A stretch of 64,000 bases of DNA from Enoplolaimus lenunculus (lineage: Eukaryota; Nematoda; Enoplea; Enoplida; Thoracostomopsidae). Both the position numbers and the translations under genes were made by a program. This document shows, one piece after another, positions 47,201 through 58,250 of the stretch. Location of the stretch: positions 40,975 through 104,974 of the forward strand of contig JASANG010003085.1 in the NCBI GenBank assembly GCA_030248215.1, read 5' to 3'. The notes beneath the pieces were generated by a model, which worked only from the letters and a program-made list of their open reading frames with translations, was not told the DNA's origin and made no database searches. Numbering within the stretch: the stretch's first letter is position 1; each line of letters begins with the position of its first letter.

Positions 47201-50200
47201 TTATTGCAGCCGCATTCTCATTGGCTAAGGAAAAAATGCAAGTTCTGCGCGCAATTTGTAGCTGCAAGTTTTCGCAGCAAAAACTTGCACGTGTGAATAG
47301 GGCTTAATATTCTCAAACTGTGCAGTCTCAACAGTTAACATTTACTGATTGTAGTTTTATTTGAGATTAAATTTCGTATTTTATTAACGGTTTATTCTTT
47401 TGTTTTTGAGATATTTTAATTGATGCCACACTGAAAACTGTTTCAGATCACTAAACTTAAAATTGAAAACAATCCGTTTGCAAAAGGATTTAGAGACTCA
47501 ACAAGAATGACAGATCTGGAACCGTTTTCTCCATTTCATAGCGGTGCCAATCCTTTCTTGGGCCTCAACGCTTTTCCTTCAAGAGTACCATTGCAGCCAA
47601 AATGGCCACCGACTATCAGACCGCAGACTCAAGGTAATCAGTATAATAATTTTATAATAAATACCAAAATTTAAATCGTATAAAATATCATTAACATGCT
47701 GTAGTGACCCGAATAAGAGGTGGGACTGATATTTGTTTGGCCTCTTTAAAGGGCGCCGTCTGTTATTTGGTTACGGACTGTTATATATTTTTTTCCCAGT
47801 CTGTCCCACCCTTCGTACTGATATATATCCGGTACGCTACTATACGCTGAATTAACCGTTTATTTGTCTTGTGTCAATAACTTGAGCGATAATGCAAAGT
47901 TATACTTAGGAATGCATTTCAAAATTTAAGTACGCTTTAAAGTTTTGAAGTCAAATGATTTGGTCCTGGAGTCATTTATCCGCTACAATTAGGGGTAATT
48001 GACATTTATGTACTCCAATTAGGGTTTACGGAGTCTATCCGCTGACGAACACTTATTAGGGATACGGACTCCTACCGTTTGTGACCCAAACTGGAAGCCC
48101 TCCTTTTATTGGGGTCACTACAGTTCTGGACAACGTTATCAATAGAGGCCTGTTTACTAATTCTTTGCCTAAAGCGGAAACCAAACATCAACCATAAAAC
48201 AGAAGTTTGATTCTGTTAAAATCATTAATACACTGACCCATGTTAAGTATTGTGCCCTGCAAACTAACGCCTATTCGTACGCGAAAGCCAAACATAAATT
48301 TAAACCAAATCCTAAGCTAATCCTAATCTTAAGCCCAAGCGTAAGCCAAATCTCAGTCTCCAACCTGGTTATCTTCCAGTTGGCAAACCCCATAATAAAA
48401 GTTTGATTTCAACTTGCATCTTGTAACACTTTCATGTAGTTTTATCAATTTTCACGTTTGTTTCATAGCCTTCCTTTAGAATTACAGTTAGCCTTAAGCC
48501 CTATTCACACGTGCAAGTTTTTGCTGCGAGAACTTGCAGCTACGAATTGCACGCAGAACTTACAGTTTTTCATCAGCCAATGAGAAAGCGGATGCAATAA
48601 ATTCATTGAACTTGCATGGTTATTCACACATGTGAACTAAATTGCCAGCTTTGATTTTTAATGAATTACTTGCAGCTGCAACTTTTTGGAACGGGAATTT
48701 CGGACGCAGCTTGCAAGTGCAAGTTGCAGCTGTAAGTTCTCGCAGCAAAAACTTGCACGTGTGACTAGGGCTTTAGGCTTAATCATATCGAAGAGGCGTA
48801 CGAGTGCCTTCAAGTTTTCGAAAATTTAATATTTTAGTTTGCTGAGTGTATTCAAAACAGTTGAAAAAAAGTTGATGTATATACGACAGCTTGCACTCAA
48901 ACAGTTTTGCGCTATTTGCCACGCAACGTTTTTATTATATCTAAATGGTCACCATTAGTGGTATTTTTATGACTTTACCCGTATCAAATTTTTATGCGAA
49001 TAGTAAATACTGTAGTTACCCGAATAAGAAGGGGGTGTAATAAGATGGGAGTCTTTATTACGAGTTTGAATCAATAGGAACCTATATCCCTAATTATAGT
49101 TCATAAATGTATAAAATTGAAATTATTCCACAAAACTGAAAAATGAGCAACAGTACGAAACCGATCAGCCGGACTCAGGTTAGACGAAACAAATATTAAA
49201 CCCTCTGTTATGTGGGTTGCTACAGTCGTAAAGCTGCAAACATTTTTCGGAAAAAAATTTAAGAAAACGAGCAAACAATCAAACCATGACACGTTTTATT
49301 CTTAACAGTTGGGACGTGAACCAGTCGGACGGTCATGTGGCCCCCCCAGAAGCCACAAAGCCAATTGAGGGGTATGTTGTAGTTACTGCGCGTCTGCTTA
49401 ATGACATTTCTGACAATTTGCTTGTCCATCGGTAGTTGATTGGCTTGCAATGGAGTTTAATTTATCTGTTACAGTGCCACCAATCGCAACATCGACAGCA
49501 TCGAATTATTTTTCATTAATGAATCCAATAACCACTGCGTTTATAGTTCGACAAAGTTCACAATTCGTGTCGCCTCCATTCCCTTGGCCATTCAGAAGTT
49601 CGATTCAACCGGCAAACAGCGTAAGTCAGCCGAGTAAAATACCATTGCACAATTAATATACTAGAAATTTTTCAACTCCAGTTGCTTTAGTTGAGAATTT
49701 TCTTTGTGTTTTTGGTATTTTTTGGCTTTGTTAATAATTAGATTCGATTTCTTGGTACAAGATTGAAGTAAAATTTTACTGTTACTTTAACAAGCTGACT
49801 CAACCTGCGTGTGTAAACACGGAAACGACTGATTGCGTTTAGCAATAAAGCCCTTAATTGTAAAGGCCAACGTAAAGACAGGGGCGGACCAGTATTATAA
49901 GCCTAAGCCTAAGCCTTAGCTAAAGCGTAAGAATGAGTTTATTTCTAAGCCTAAGCCCTAAGCCTAAGCCTATGCCTAAACCTAAGCCTAAACCTAAGTC
50001 AAGCAAAAGAATTAGTCAAACCTTAAGCTTATTCTATTCTAGTCCCACTGAAATTATTCCGCTTTTGATCTTTACATGGGAAATTGTATAAATATGGAAC
50101 AAAACAGAGTCTCGGGATCAATCAACTCCGTAATTCTCACAAAATTGAAATTTTATATTTAGAAGTTTTATGCAAAACAGTCCGGCTTTTCAACAGAAAT

Positions 50201-51196
50201 ACAAAAATGCATTTAATGTGGTACCCTGCACAGTGGCATTTAAATCATATTTGCACCAATACTAAGTAAGCATCAAAGATGAATTGAAATTAAAATAAAT
50301 TGTCAACTTAAATAAATTTTAATAAACTCAATATATTTCGTTTACTTTTGTACTTTCTCTGTTGATTTCAATATTTTCCTGAGTCTGTACTGCCTGATAT
50401 TTTCTGCCCAAAGTGCATACATTTTACGACGCTATCTGTCTTGTTTTCTATATCGGGTCGGGGTGATTATCTTTGGTCATTTATGCTCAACCATACACAA
50501 TTTGATGGTGATCAAGAAGTTAAGTCTTGCCAAATAAACAAATTTTGTAAACGCTATCATTTATACGCAGTTTACCATGGATTCATTAGGTTGGATAACT
50601 GAATTTGTACATATATTATTTTAAAAAAATATTTCTAAAATCAAATATATGTCTTGCTCAAATATTCAACCTTCTGTCTGCTCACTTAAGTTCAGTAACT
50701 GTTCATATTTGTTTTCAGAACACTGATCCTAAATGTACCCTGGCTGACTACTCCAATCAAACAGAAAATCAGCGAGTCAGTAGCCAAACGTCGGATCCAA
50801 ATAATAAACCGCATATGGAGCCAAGACAATTTGCGTCAGTTGAAATTGAACAAAATAATCATTCACAGTTCAGTTGTTCTATCAACTCAAGTACAGAAGC
50901 ACATGATGATAGAAACTGCAAATCAAATGACAACGAATCTAAACTTGACTGCAATGAGCAGTTAACGCAATATCCGTTGCAACTTCAGTTGAATTCAGAA
51001 GATACCACATCGCTTCTGTCATCACCGTTTGCCAAAAGAAAACGATCTGAGTATTGCGTTGACATACCCGAATCAACAAAGATTGGCCAAAACTCACCTT
51101 CAGATACGCCCTGCTGTAACGGTAACGGTCGGTCTGACATTTCTCAACAATGTAATAGTCCATCTCTTTCTCACAACAACAACAACAACAATAATG

Positions 51197-51238
<42 letters not shown>

Positions 51239-51327
51239 GCAACAATCAAACTACTTTTAGGTCGACTGCTAAATTTCGCAACTCCAGTTCGAAACGTAGA
51301 CTACTGATGTTTCGACACAAAATTTGA
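40527..51327 (+). CDS. tbx20: Tbx20-type T-box transcription factor (gene span, 7 exons)
   Basis: Exons 40527-41209, 43318-43419, 44990-45161, 46725-46889, 47447-47633, 49475-49620 and 50719-51327 join in phase into 687 residues. The T-box covers about 205-395, with TEMIITK.GRRMFP, VDIIPVD..RYRYSYH, HPDCPFTGEQL, LTNSD, ILNSMHRYQPRIHVV, TAYQNQLITKLKI and NPFAKGFRDSTRM in order. PFTGEQL, QNQLITKLKI and the TDLE after the domain favour Tbx20 (H15/midline/mab-9 group) over Tbx1 or Tbx2/3. Residues 7-13 (FSIEALI) form an eh1-like Groucho-binding motif at the same N-terminal place as in vertebrate Tbx20, which also supports the start; an in-frame stop lies at 40482. Tbx20 proteins are nuclear DNA-binding regulators of heart and motor-neuron or gut development. 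Odd: the usual LW at the domain start is QW, the usual GTEMI is TTEMI, and an Asn tract lies near 638-661. Confidence 0.88.
41210..43317 (+). other. tbx20 intron 1
   Basis: 2.1 kb. It holds the composite SINE at 42277-42488; nothing else recognised. Confidence 0.8.
42277..42488 (+). mobile_element. Composite tRNA-derived SINE, copy 3 (tbx20 intron 1)
   Basis: Head GCAAGCATGTGAGACATGC, GGTCGAC/GTCGACG pair, B box GAGTTCGATCCC. The A-box part is deleted relative to the other copies. Sense orientation. Confidence 0.75.
43318..43419 (+). CDS. tbx20: tbx20 exon 2
   Basis: This 102-nt exon lies between ATTTCAG and AG|GTATGT. It codes the RMFPIIKV strand through VDIIPVDKARY of the T-box; phases match on both sides. 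It is too short to stand out as an open frame and was found from the family motif. Confidence 0.9.
43939..44148. mobile_element. TGAGTCA palindromic MITE, copy 9 (tbx20 intron 2)
   Basis: CACTTAAAAAAATGGTGAGT to TTTTTTGCAATG, TA on both sides. Confidence 0.87.
44287..44635. mobile_element. ACTTAAGTA MITE (tbx20 intron 2)
   Basis: CAATGACTGGGCTTCCGAAA and TTTCGAAAACCCAGCCAAT are inverted ends, followed inward by repeated ACTTAAGTA / TACTTAAG. Same family as 58932-59296. Confidence 0.75.
44694..44839 (-). mobile_element. TTAA-flanked tRNA-carrying MITE, short copy (tbx20 intron 2)
   Basis: TTAACCCTTTCTCACATGAA and GAGTGAAAGGGTTAA lie between TTAA sites. The minus strand carries CTCAGTGGTCATCG and GGGGATCGAATC, the same tRNA-like unit. 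About half the length of the other copies. Confidence 0.75.
44990..45161 (+). CDS. tbx20: tbx20 exon 3
   Basis: Follows ATTTTAG and ends at a GTAAGT donor. Codes RYSYHKSTW through LTNSDVGKNSH (about 263-319), including the HPDCPFTGEQL signature. Confidence 0.9.
45355..46590. repeat. CCCAATTTCCC minisatellite in tbx20 intron 3
   Basis: Two blocks (about 45355-45535 and 46010-46590) of diverged units combining CCCAATTTCCC, AAAATCCC and GGGTAATATCC. The period is roughly 35-40 bp and irregular. Between them lies CTTAGGC-like DNA (45540-45700) and a C14 run at 45839-45854. Confidence 0.75.
46725..46889 (+). CDS. tbx20: tbx20 exon 4
   Basis: Follows TTTTTTTCAG and codes VILNSMHRYQPRIHVV through TAYQNQL (320-374), in phase 0 on both ends. 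Donor TTG|GTAAAA. Confidence 0.9.
46890..47446 (+). other. tbx20 intron 4
   Basis: 557 bp, half of it the Harbinger-like MITE 47030-47304, which ends 142 bp before exon 5. Confidence 0.85.
47030..47304. mobile_element. CTATTCACACGTGCAAG MITE (tbx20 intron 4)
   Basis: The ends AACCCTTATCACACGTGCAA and TTGCACGTGTGAATAGGGCT are inverted copies. TAA flanks both (47027-47029, 47305-47307), as in PIF/Harbinger. Confidence 0.85.
47447..47633 (+). CDS. tbx20: tbx20 exon 5
   Basis: Follows CTGTTTCAG. Codes the C-terminal T-box helix ITKLKIENNPFAKGFRDSTRM, then a Pro/Phe-rich linker (about 375-436). The donor CAAG|GTAATC leaves one base. Confidence 0.9.
47699..48123. mobile_element. CTGTAGTGACCC element (tbx20 intron 5)
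   Basis: CTGTAGTGACCCGAATAAG and CCTTTTATTGGGGTCACTACAG-type ends (48102-48123) are inverted. It is the most complete copy of the family that forms the foldback at 11633-12226. Internal AATTAGGG and GGAGTC words repeat. Confidence 0.8.
48497..48772. mobile_element. CTATTCACACGTGCAAG MITE (tbx20 intron 5)
   Basis: AGCCCTATTCACACGTGCAA and TTGCACGTGTGACTAGGGCT are inverted ends with TTA on both sides (48494-48496, 48773-48775). The arms repeat AACTTGCAGCT / AGCTGCAAGT. Confidence 0.88.
49010..49110. mobile_element. CTGTAGTGACCC element fragment (tbx20 intron 5)
   Basis: CTGTAGTTACCCGAATAAGA followed by AATAGGAACC and CCCTAATTATAG; no right end. Confidence 0.55.
49475..49620 (+). CDS. tbx20: tbx20 exon 6
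   Basis: Follows CTGTTACAG and ends at a perfect GTAAGT. Codes about 438-485, a Ser/Pro/Phe-rich low-complexity part with no domain. Its place rests on phase agreement with both neighbours. Confidence 0.72.
49865..50081. mobile_element. TTAGGC-array MITE (tbx20 intron 6)
   Basis: GGCCAACGTAAAGACAGGGG and CCGCTTTTGATCTTTACATGG are inverted ends with a long CCTAAGC array and GCTTATTCTA between. Confidence 0.8.
50719..51327 (+). CDS. tbx20: tbx20 exon 7 (terminal)
   Basis: Follows TTGTTTTCAG in phase 0 and codes about 486-687. It is Ser/Asn/Gln-rich with a basic KRKR cluster near 591, an Asn run at about 638-661 coded by AAC/AAT repeats, and a basic end KRRLLMFRHKI. No known domain. Its assignment rests on splice phase, the composition shared with exon 6 and the long open frame. 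Confidence 0.75.
51175..51246 (+). repeat. AAC/AAT microsatellite coding poly-Asn in tbx20
   Basis: An imperfect AAC/AAT run inside tbx20 exon 7, interrupted by one GAT and one AGC codon. Length variation would change protein length without breaking the frame. Confidence 0.9.
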
Positions 51328-51505
51328 CTTTTTAATGTCGTATTTTTGAAAAGTACAGCCACTAATCAGGGTCCATTTGTCCGAGTAGGTTACGAAGTAC
51401 GGAGATTACCACAATTTCATTTCAGCAGAAATAACACAATGTTCAGTAGGTTATGCCAAGACTGGTTGATTTTCACAAGCAGCGTACTGGTAAATTTAAC
51501 TGCTA

Positions 51506-51701
51506 CACTGCAAAACATGGTGAGTCAAATTGACTCTCCCCGAAATAGGCTTTGTCGGACTAGACAAACTGAGTCAAAAATCGACTACGCCAGAGTTGAA
51601 TTCGACTCCATGAGTCGCTCGGTGAGTCCAATTTGACTCTGGTGGAGTTAAATTTGACTCATTTCGGAAAGAGTCAATTTGACTCATCGTTTTTTGCAGT
51701 G
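51506..51701. mobile_element. TGAGTCA palindromic MITE, copy 10
   Basis: CACTGCAAAACATGGTGAGT to TTTTTTGCAGTG, beginning about 180 bp after the tbx20 stop, so possibly inside its 3' UTR. Part of the right arm is missing. Confidence 0.83.
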
Positions 51702-52173
51702 ATATGGACTAAGCGCATCAGCCGCACACTCTTTTGCAAGATTGTCATCATTCACTTTTGGTTTTACTAAGGCCTGTATTGGTTTTGTTGTCGCCTGAAA
51801 TTTCGAAGGAATATATTTTCTCTCTCTGTTACATGTATAAACCCTGCTTTGAAACATTAAATGTTGGCATATAATAATATTTGGCAAGTGTTCATATAAG
51901 AACCAAATATACTGACAGTTAATTTTATAAACATTTGGTGTGACCTGTTGCCAAATGTGACATAAATGTGTCGTTAACATTCCGATCTGTGACCCAAATG
52001 TGTCATCGTTGTTTTTTCCATGAAATTTGCTGGTTCATTTTTAATTACTTTATCAATTGTTTACACCAGGATGGTTTTGTTTCAAACAGTTAATAGGCAT
52101 TTGGCACTGTTGATGCTACTGCAAAAACGCAGAGTTTATAAATGAACAAATGATACGATTTTATTATTTAATT

Positions 52174-52290
52174 GGCCAATGTTACTTTAAGGGCCGTAAC
52201 ACTAAATCGTATTCCTAAGCCTAAGCCTATCTAAACCTACGATTTTATAGACCCTCCCGAAACCTGGACGCCCTTTAAAGTAACATGGCC
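52174..52290. mobile_element. TTAGGC-family MITE, minimal array
   Basis: GGCCAATGTTACTTTAAGGG and CTTTAAAGTAACATGGCC are inverted ends with only two or three CCTAAG units. A short, well-kept copy. Confidence 0.8.
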
Positions 52291-53033
52291 CATTTAATTT
52301 ATGCTCTCAATGTTTTTATTTTGATGCAGGTATTGTTTTTGAATATAACGTGTATTACATAAGCATAATCAATGCAAACATCTGTACCCACATGAGATAA
52401 CCACAGACGTTGCCAGGGTTCCACATCGAGAAAGTGAAAAAAGCCTTTTTAGCTCAAGTGTTGCGCCTTATTTTCTCCTTGAAGGCGGCTTTGGGTATTA
52501 CAAATTTTGGCCCATTTATATGGGATTAATAAAGTACTTTTTTGTAGCAGGCAAACGTTTGTGTTGTCTAAATTATTGAACGCGAACTTTAGCTAAAATT
52601 TATTTTCAAAGTGTTCAAACGCAGTTAAATATAACAACTAAACGGTTAAATGATTAATCCTTCGGGAATGTAATCGTACAAATTAGCGACAAATGTGATC
52701 AAAACGTGCGATGCGAACCAAAATGCTATTTCAACTCTCGTGAGAATATTACGCAAAAATTGACAATTTTACGCAGCTAATCGGTTGCTGATATATCAAA
52801 CGTTGGGCAACATTTTACGAATACCACAAAACCCAAAAACTTTTCAGAACCAAAACCGTTTCATTTTACCATTTTGGGCTTTAAAAATTGAATAAATTCC
52901 AAAGCAAAGTCTTTCATACTAATAACTCCCTGATGTAAAGTTGTCGAAAAACAAACGTAGCACCTGGAAATGCAAGCATTTTAGATTTTAATGCTGGAAT
53001 AGAAAATATACCCAGTCGGTAGCGTGCAGATAA
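52291..53033. other. No gene seen
   Basis: Nothing supported. Confidence 0.5.
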
Positions 53034-53232
53034 AGTGCAAAAAAGGTTGAGTCAAGTTGACTCTCTCTGAAATAGGCTCTACGGGACTACGCAATCTGAG
53101 TCAAATTCGACTCCACCAGAGTCAAATTCGACTCACTGAATCAAATGTTTGACTCTGACGGAGTCGAATTTGACTCAGCTTGTGTAGTCCCGTAGTCTAT
53201 TTCGGAGAGAGTCAATTTGACAATTTGCAGTG
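53034..53232. mobile_element. TGAGTCA palindromic MITE, copy 11
   Basis: The left end AGTGCAAAAAAGGTTGAGTC is altered; the right end is ATTTGCAGTG followed by TA. It has the GCTCTACGGGACTAC inner variant of 4912-5120. Confidence 0.78.
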
Positions 53233-53586
53233 TACGTATATTACTGATTGAAACTTTCGCTGACAGTTTCGTATTCCTTATATGCAGTGTTAGTGATTTC
53301 ATTATAGTACTTAGATTTCTTTATATTGTTTAACTTACACTGCAAATATGAACAAGCTTTAAGAATATAGTGTAGATATATTCCCTCTTGAGTCTTGAGG
53401 TTTCTGGAGATACAAAAGAATAAATCACATTTAACATCATTTAGAATAAACGATCAGGATCCATAGAGAGATTACAGCAAATCACTTCGCGATAATTTTA
53501 GCTGGCGCATAAGAATGATTAAATTTGGCCGTTAATTTATTACCAACCCAAAACATTCGATTGCATTTTGGGTTACGCCGGTATAT

Positions 53587-53838
53587 GTCAGTCTATGTAG
53601 GAACCGGGACAGCAGACCTTTTTACTAAGCAGCTGGAAAGCGGGCTAGAGCCGGGATCGAACTCTCAGCCTGTGGATCCTTAAGCGAGCACGCTACCACT
53701 GCGCAACGTAGCCCGCCTCTCCAACTGCATTTTTCGTCGACTATGTGTCGACCGTATGCTGCCAGCTAGTATACATGCAGTGCACTGCACTATATTGCAT
53801 GTGCACATAACGGACAAGCATGTATCACATGCTTACAG
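53587..53838 (-). mobile_element. Composite tRNA-derived SINE, copy 4
   Basis: A full-length minus-strand copy: head CATGTGATACATGCTTGTCC, GGTCGACACATAGTCGAC pair, A box TTGCGCAGTGGTAGCG, B box GAGTTCGATCCC. Confidence 0.8.
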
Positions 53839-54050
53839 TATATTTGAGATCATATTTTAGTATCTTTAAATATGACACGTGGAACAGGGACATGTACAAA
53901 GAAGGATTTTGGAACATCCTAACAATATTCCGTGAAAAATAGCAGAAACCTCTTTTTTACTGGCTTCAGATTGCTTACACTCCTGCCTGTGCGCTTCGAA
54001 ACATGCGTGCTATACTGCTATATGCTAAGTACAAAATATCTTACAGTACT

Positions 54051-54190
54051 GTTTTGACCCGAATAAGAGGGAGGTAATAAGAGGGGGGTCCCCATTTTGA
54101 GTCCGTATCCGTAATAAGAGTCCGTAAGCGGATACAGTCCCTAAACCTAATTAGAGTCCATAAATGTCAATTAATCCTATTTGTAAGAAA
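54051..54190. mobile_element. CTGTAGTGACCC element fragment
   Basis: CTGTTTTGACCCGAATAAGA, GGTCCCCATTTTGAGTCC, AATTAGAGTCCATAAATG, closely matching 10821-10998. Confidence 0.6.
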
Positions 54191-54199
54191 TATTTACAA

Positions 54200-57100
54200 C
54201 ACAAACTATAGTCTATGCTGGAACGATGCTCAAAATACGTATGCTATGTATGGTGTCGGTTCTAGTTTGAATGCAAAGTAGTGAGATGGCACCGTTATGT
54301 GATTCCGCAACACTGTCTATTTCGGTTTATTTTATATTCCATGGTTTACACTTTCTCGTTCAACTACTCGTTCAGCGAACAGTATTAATTAGTTTACTTT
54401 CTGCAGTGTTTGCGGAGAGAATACGCTAAAGTTTTAAGAGCGAGGCAATATTTTAGACTTGTCAATCAAGCGAACAGGATATTGCAAAACCCGGAAAAGT
54501 GGTATTTTATTCGTTTCTTCAGATGTTTTTGGAGCGAAAATATCCCTTGCCTCATTCAAATATATTAAATTATGTCAAATTTATCTGTCGGCAGAGTATG
54601 ATTGACTTTGTCCGGTTGCGGTTCAATACTCAAAACACTACATCTCGTTGCCATGTGAAGCCAATAAATCTGTGCTCCGTTTCTCAACAAGTCACTTGTT
54701 GATAGGCCAAACGACCCACACATCGAGACCCAAAATGACCAATCACAGCAGATTATTCGCACTTCATAATGGGTTCTATTTCACACACCACATTGTGTGT
54801 TTTTAAAACAAACTAAATTTCACACATTACCCCCATGAGAACTGCTGATATTTTATGTCTGCACTGTTTGCGAAACTGAGATTTTTGCCATTTCGACAAC
54901 TGAACTTTGAAGATGTCTTTGCTGACAGGCGTTGATTGCTTTTTTAGACAGGGTGAAATATATGGAATCCAATAATCGAAAACGGGGACAGACGTCTAAG
55001 TAGACGTTCAGGTCGGGAGGGTAGAAACTACAAGTATCATAACTGTTTTTACGTCTTGGAACCAGAAAGTTATTCTACGACCCGTCAAACGTGTTTTCTT
55101 GCCTTTCCCGAAATTTCGAGAGGGATATATTTCATGTGTTCCTTTTCTTCCGTGCTTCCTGCATAGGGGAACAACTGGTTGCCGGCTATAAATAGGGCCG
55201 AATTTATTAAATTATTTTCATGGAATTGTTACAAATTCAATACCAAATAATACCAAATACAGTTACTAACTTCAACTACTTAGCTTAATACTGCACTACA
55301 GCAGATTTAGAATTACGCTGACTCAGGCCTGTTGACATCTTATCATGCTAGAAGATTAACATAGTTTCTGGGAGGCATGCATTGATTTTAGATAACTTTT
55401 ACAACCGAGGTCAAAACTTTACTATGAGGGTTAAATTGTTCTACAGGCGCTAAGCGGTTCTACCCCCTTTCTAGCCGCGCGCTTAAGCTGACGGCTAGGA
55501 TAAGTGAGTATTTCAATGTATCAGTTTATACGAACGCTGCAAACGACTTGCTGAAACCATTCTCACCATTGTGTGATGTATGGGAATTACGTTCGGATGT
55601 GCTTGGTTTATTCTGTTCCTTTGGGTATTATAACCAAATCTGAGCAGTGTAGCATGCATAAATACATGATGATATCGCCGGTTGATAGTTAAATTCTGCT
55701 TGCTTGTGGGCAATGCTCTTATAGTAAGAGGTCGTAGTGCGATAGCCGATCCGTCAAATTAAAAATTTTACTTACCATTGTCAAATTTGAAAACGGCATA
55801 AAAAATTATTTAGCATACAGTAAGAAGATGATAGAAATTTTGTTGATTAGACGGCGTGGGATTTTTTGCTTCTGAGTGCGTTCACATAGCCATGTATTGA
55901 AGTGTAATTTTACCGAAAAAATTTCCTATTTCAGGATTGGCAAAACCGCGCTGAAATTGAAAACTTTTACTGAATTAACCATTGTATCCCACCGATAATT
56001 TCAGCCGTTTTGGTAAGGAAACACGTGAGCTTCAGATAAATCAGTTTCATTGCAGAAAATTTGAGCATGAAAGGGTTGGTGTAAGTTTGTTGCGAATAAG
56101 CTACAACTTATTCCAGACAGCCTAAGCTTCTAGTCTGTTCAGATCAATCTATAGAACTCGTGTTTTTAAATACTTAGAAATCAAGCTTATATTCAAAGTT
56201 GTTTGTTGTTGTTGTGTTAATATTACTGTTCAAATTGTTGGTTGAAACTTTAAATTCAAATTTCTTAATGCATAATTTTGCACGCATCGCTCTTGCAACC
56301 ATAAAGCTTTATTTGATCTCAATTTGTGTTCAATTCCTCATGTTCTAATCTGACCATAAAATCTGCAATCCGCTAAAAGTCACTTTCGACATCCATAAAA
56401 GAGCTGCAACCAGCAAATAGCAGCTGGCATTTTGAAACTAAGAAGTGTTGTTCTACTCGTCACACTAGAGAGATTTAAAATCGACTTATTTAGAAATTAT
56501 CTAAATTACACATCTCAATCGTGTATATTACGCGAGAAATGTGCCTAGCAACTATTTTGTCAAAATTATTACACATATACACAGATACAAAATTTTATCG
56601 TTGGCCAAACGCAACGCCAAAACTAAATAAAGTACATCTCTCTCAATCAGATTTCAAGTATTAATCCAGTCTTTCCATTCGACAGAATAATAATAACCGT
56701 CAGGTTTCAAGTATAGGCGTAAGAGCTGTCAAAGCGAAACTTAATTTTGAGAGGGAATACTCAAAAGCGACTGGTTTAATACACTTCGACAGTGAACTAT
56801 AACACTTTTGCGTTAGGGGATAAAATGTAATCTTTGCTAATCACACTTGTAAGTAGAAACCTAAATTGGTTTAAACGGCTTATAATGACGCAGTTGATAT
56901 AGACATGACGGTTGAATATCAAGTAAGTTTCGGGCCACGAGAGATGAATACGGCTGATTTTATTCTCAGTCACAGGGCCAGCGACACTAAAAGTGTGCGA
57001 GTGGCTGCCTGCATTGATGTCAATGTGGACAGTCCCAAATTTACAAAATGGTGAAATTTTTCAAGTTTCCAGTTTAAGCGAACGAAGATGGGCAACATTT

Positions 57101-58250
57101 TAGTATTAAAAATAAATTCAAAGTTTAATGTTGAAATTTTGTATTCTGAAATTTCGTTAGAGGCCATAAGGTATGAAGAATACTTCTTTATTGAAGTAAA
57201 TATATTTCGATTGTTCAAACGTGAACTATTAAACAACTAATTTATACATGCAGAGTTCAAGGCGCGACCAGAGGTAGAAAATACCCGAGTCAAAAATGGA
57301 CAAATCCTTCTGGAGTCGGATATGCAACAAACTTAAACAATGAAAATTGTTTTAATTTATTAATTTTTTAATTATATGTAATCTGTAATCCTGTTTTGGA
57401 AAGTTTTCAACTACTTAACTTATCACATTAAGGTTTTCATAACTGTCGCAACGTTTCAAACGAAGGGCACAACTTTTACGAGAGAAGTATCAATAAATTT
57501 GACAACTGCCAAAATTACAGTAACTTCCGGCTAAAATTTTACTGGACCTTAAGCCGGAAATTAAATTTCTGTGGAAGCTGGAGCTAAACTTCCAGTTGTT
57601 TATAGCCTGCGCTTGCTATTCATGCTGTAGTCTACAAACTGCCAGAGTGAACTGAATTTGCGGCTGCGGTATGGGGGGACAAAGGCGTAGCCAGGATTAT
57701 ATGTACGGGAGGGTATATAACCCCATGTAAATATATTTTTTCGACAGATAGGATACTGAAGTTTATTCTGGAACATCATAGCAGTGATTTTTTTGCTCAA
57801 TAAATTTTACGACAGGATATCTCTTCATTCCATTCGCTTCTATCGGCCGCCCCTGATAGGCGGCGAGAAATTAATCAACAAACAGCAAATATGCTCTTAG
57901 GGATTTGAGTGACAAAACGAATGTCACTGGGTGCTAAAAGTGTTGGTTGAGGAACGGAACGCGATTTTAATGTTTATAAAGCAATCAGCTGATCTCAGCT
58001 AATTTGGCTGAGCGGCGGTTGACCTTAACTTTTGCTGGTGATCGTCACCCAGTGGTACGTGTGAACCAATTTCAACGGTGATTCATCGCGAATACATCAA
58101 AACCTCAATGCCAGTTGGGATAAAAGCTGAATTTCACCAGATTAATTACTTTGTGTTCGCGATATTTTGAAATTTGTGCAAATTTGGTCTGAAGCGGGAC
58201 GGGATAGAAAGGGACTGTTTGTTGTTAAACTGGGATTCTATTGAATTTTT
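54200..58250. other. Gene-free, repeat-poor stretch
   Basis: 4 kb with no recognised gene. 57240-57600 has weak kinship to the ACCGG family (CCGGCTAAAATTTTACTGG, GCCGGAAATT). Confidence 0.4.
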
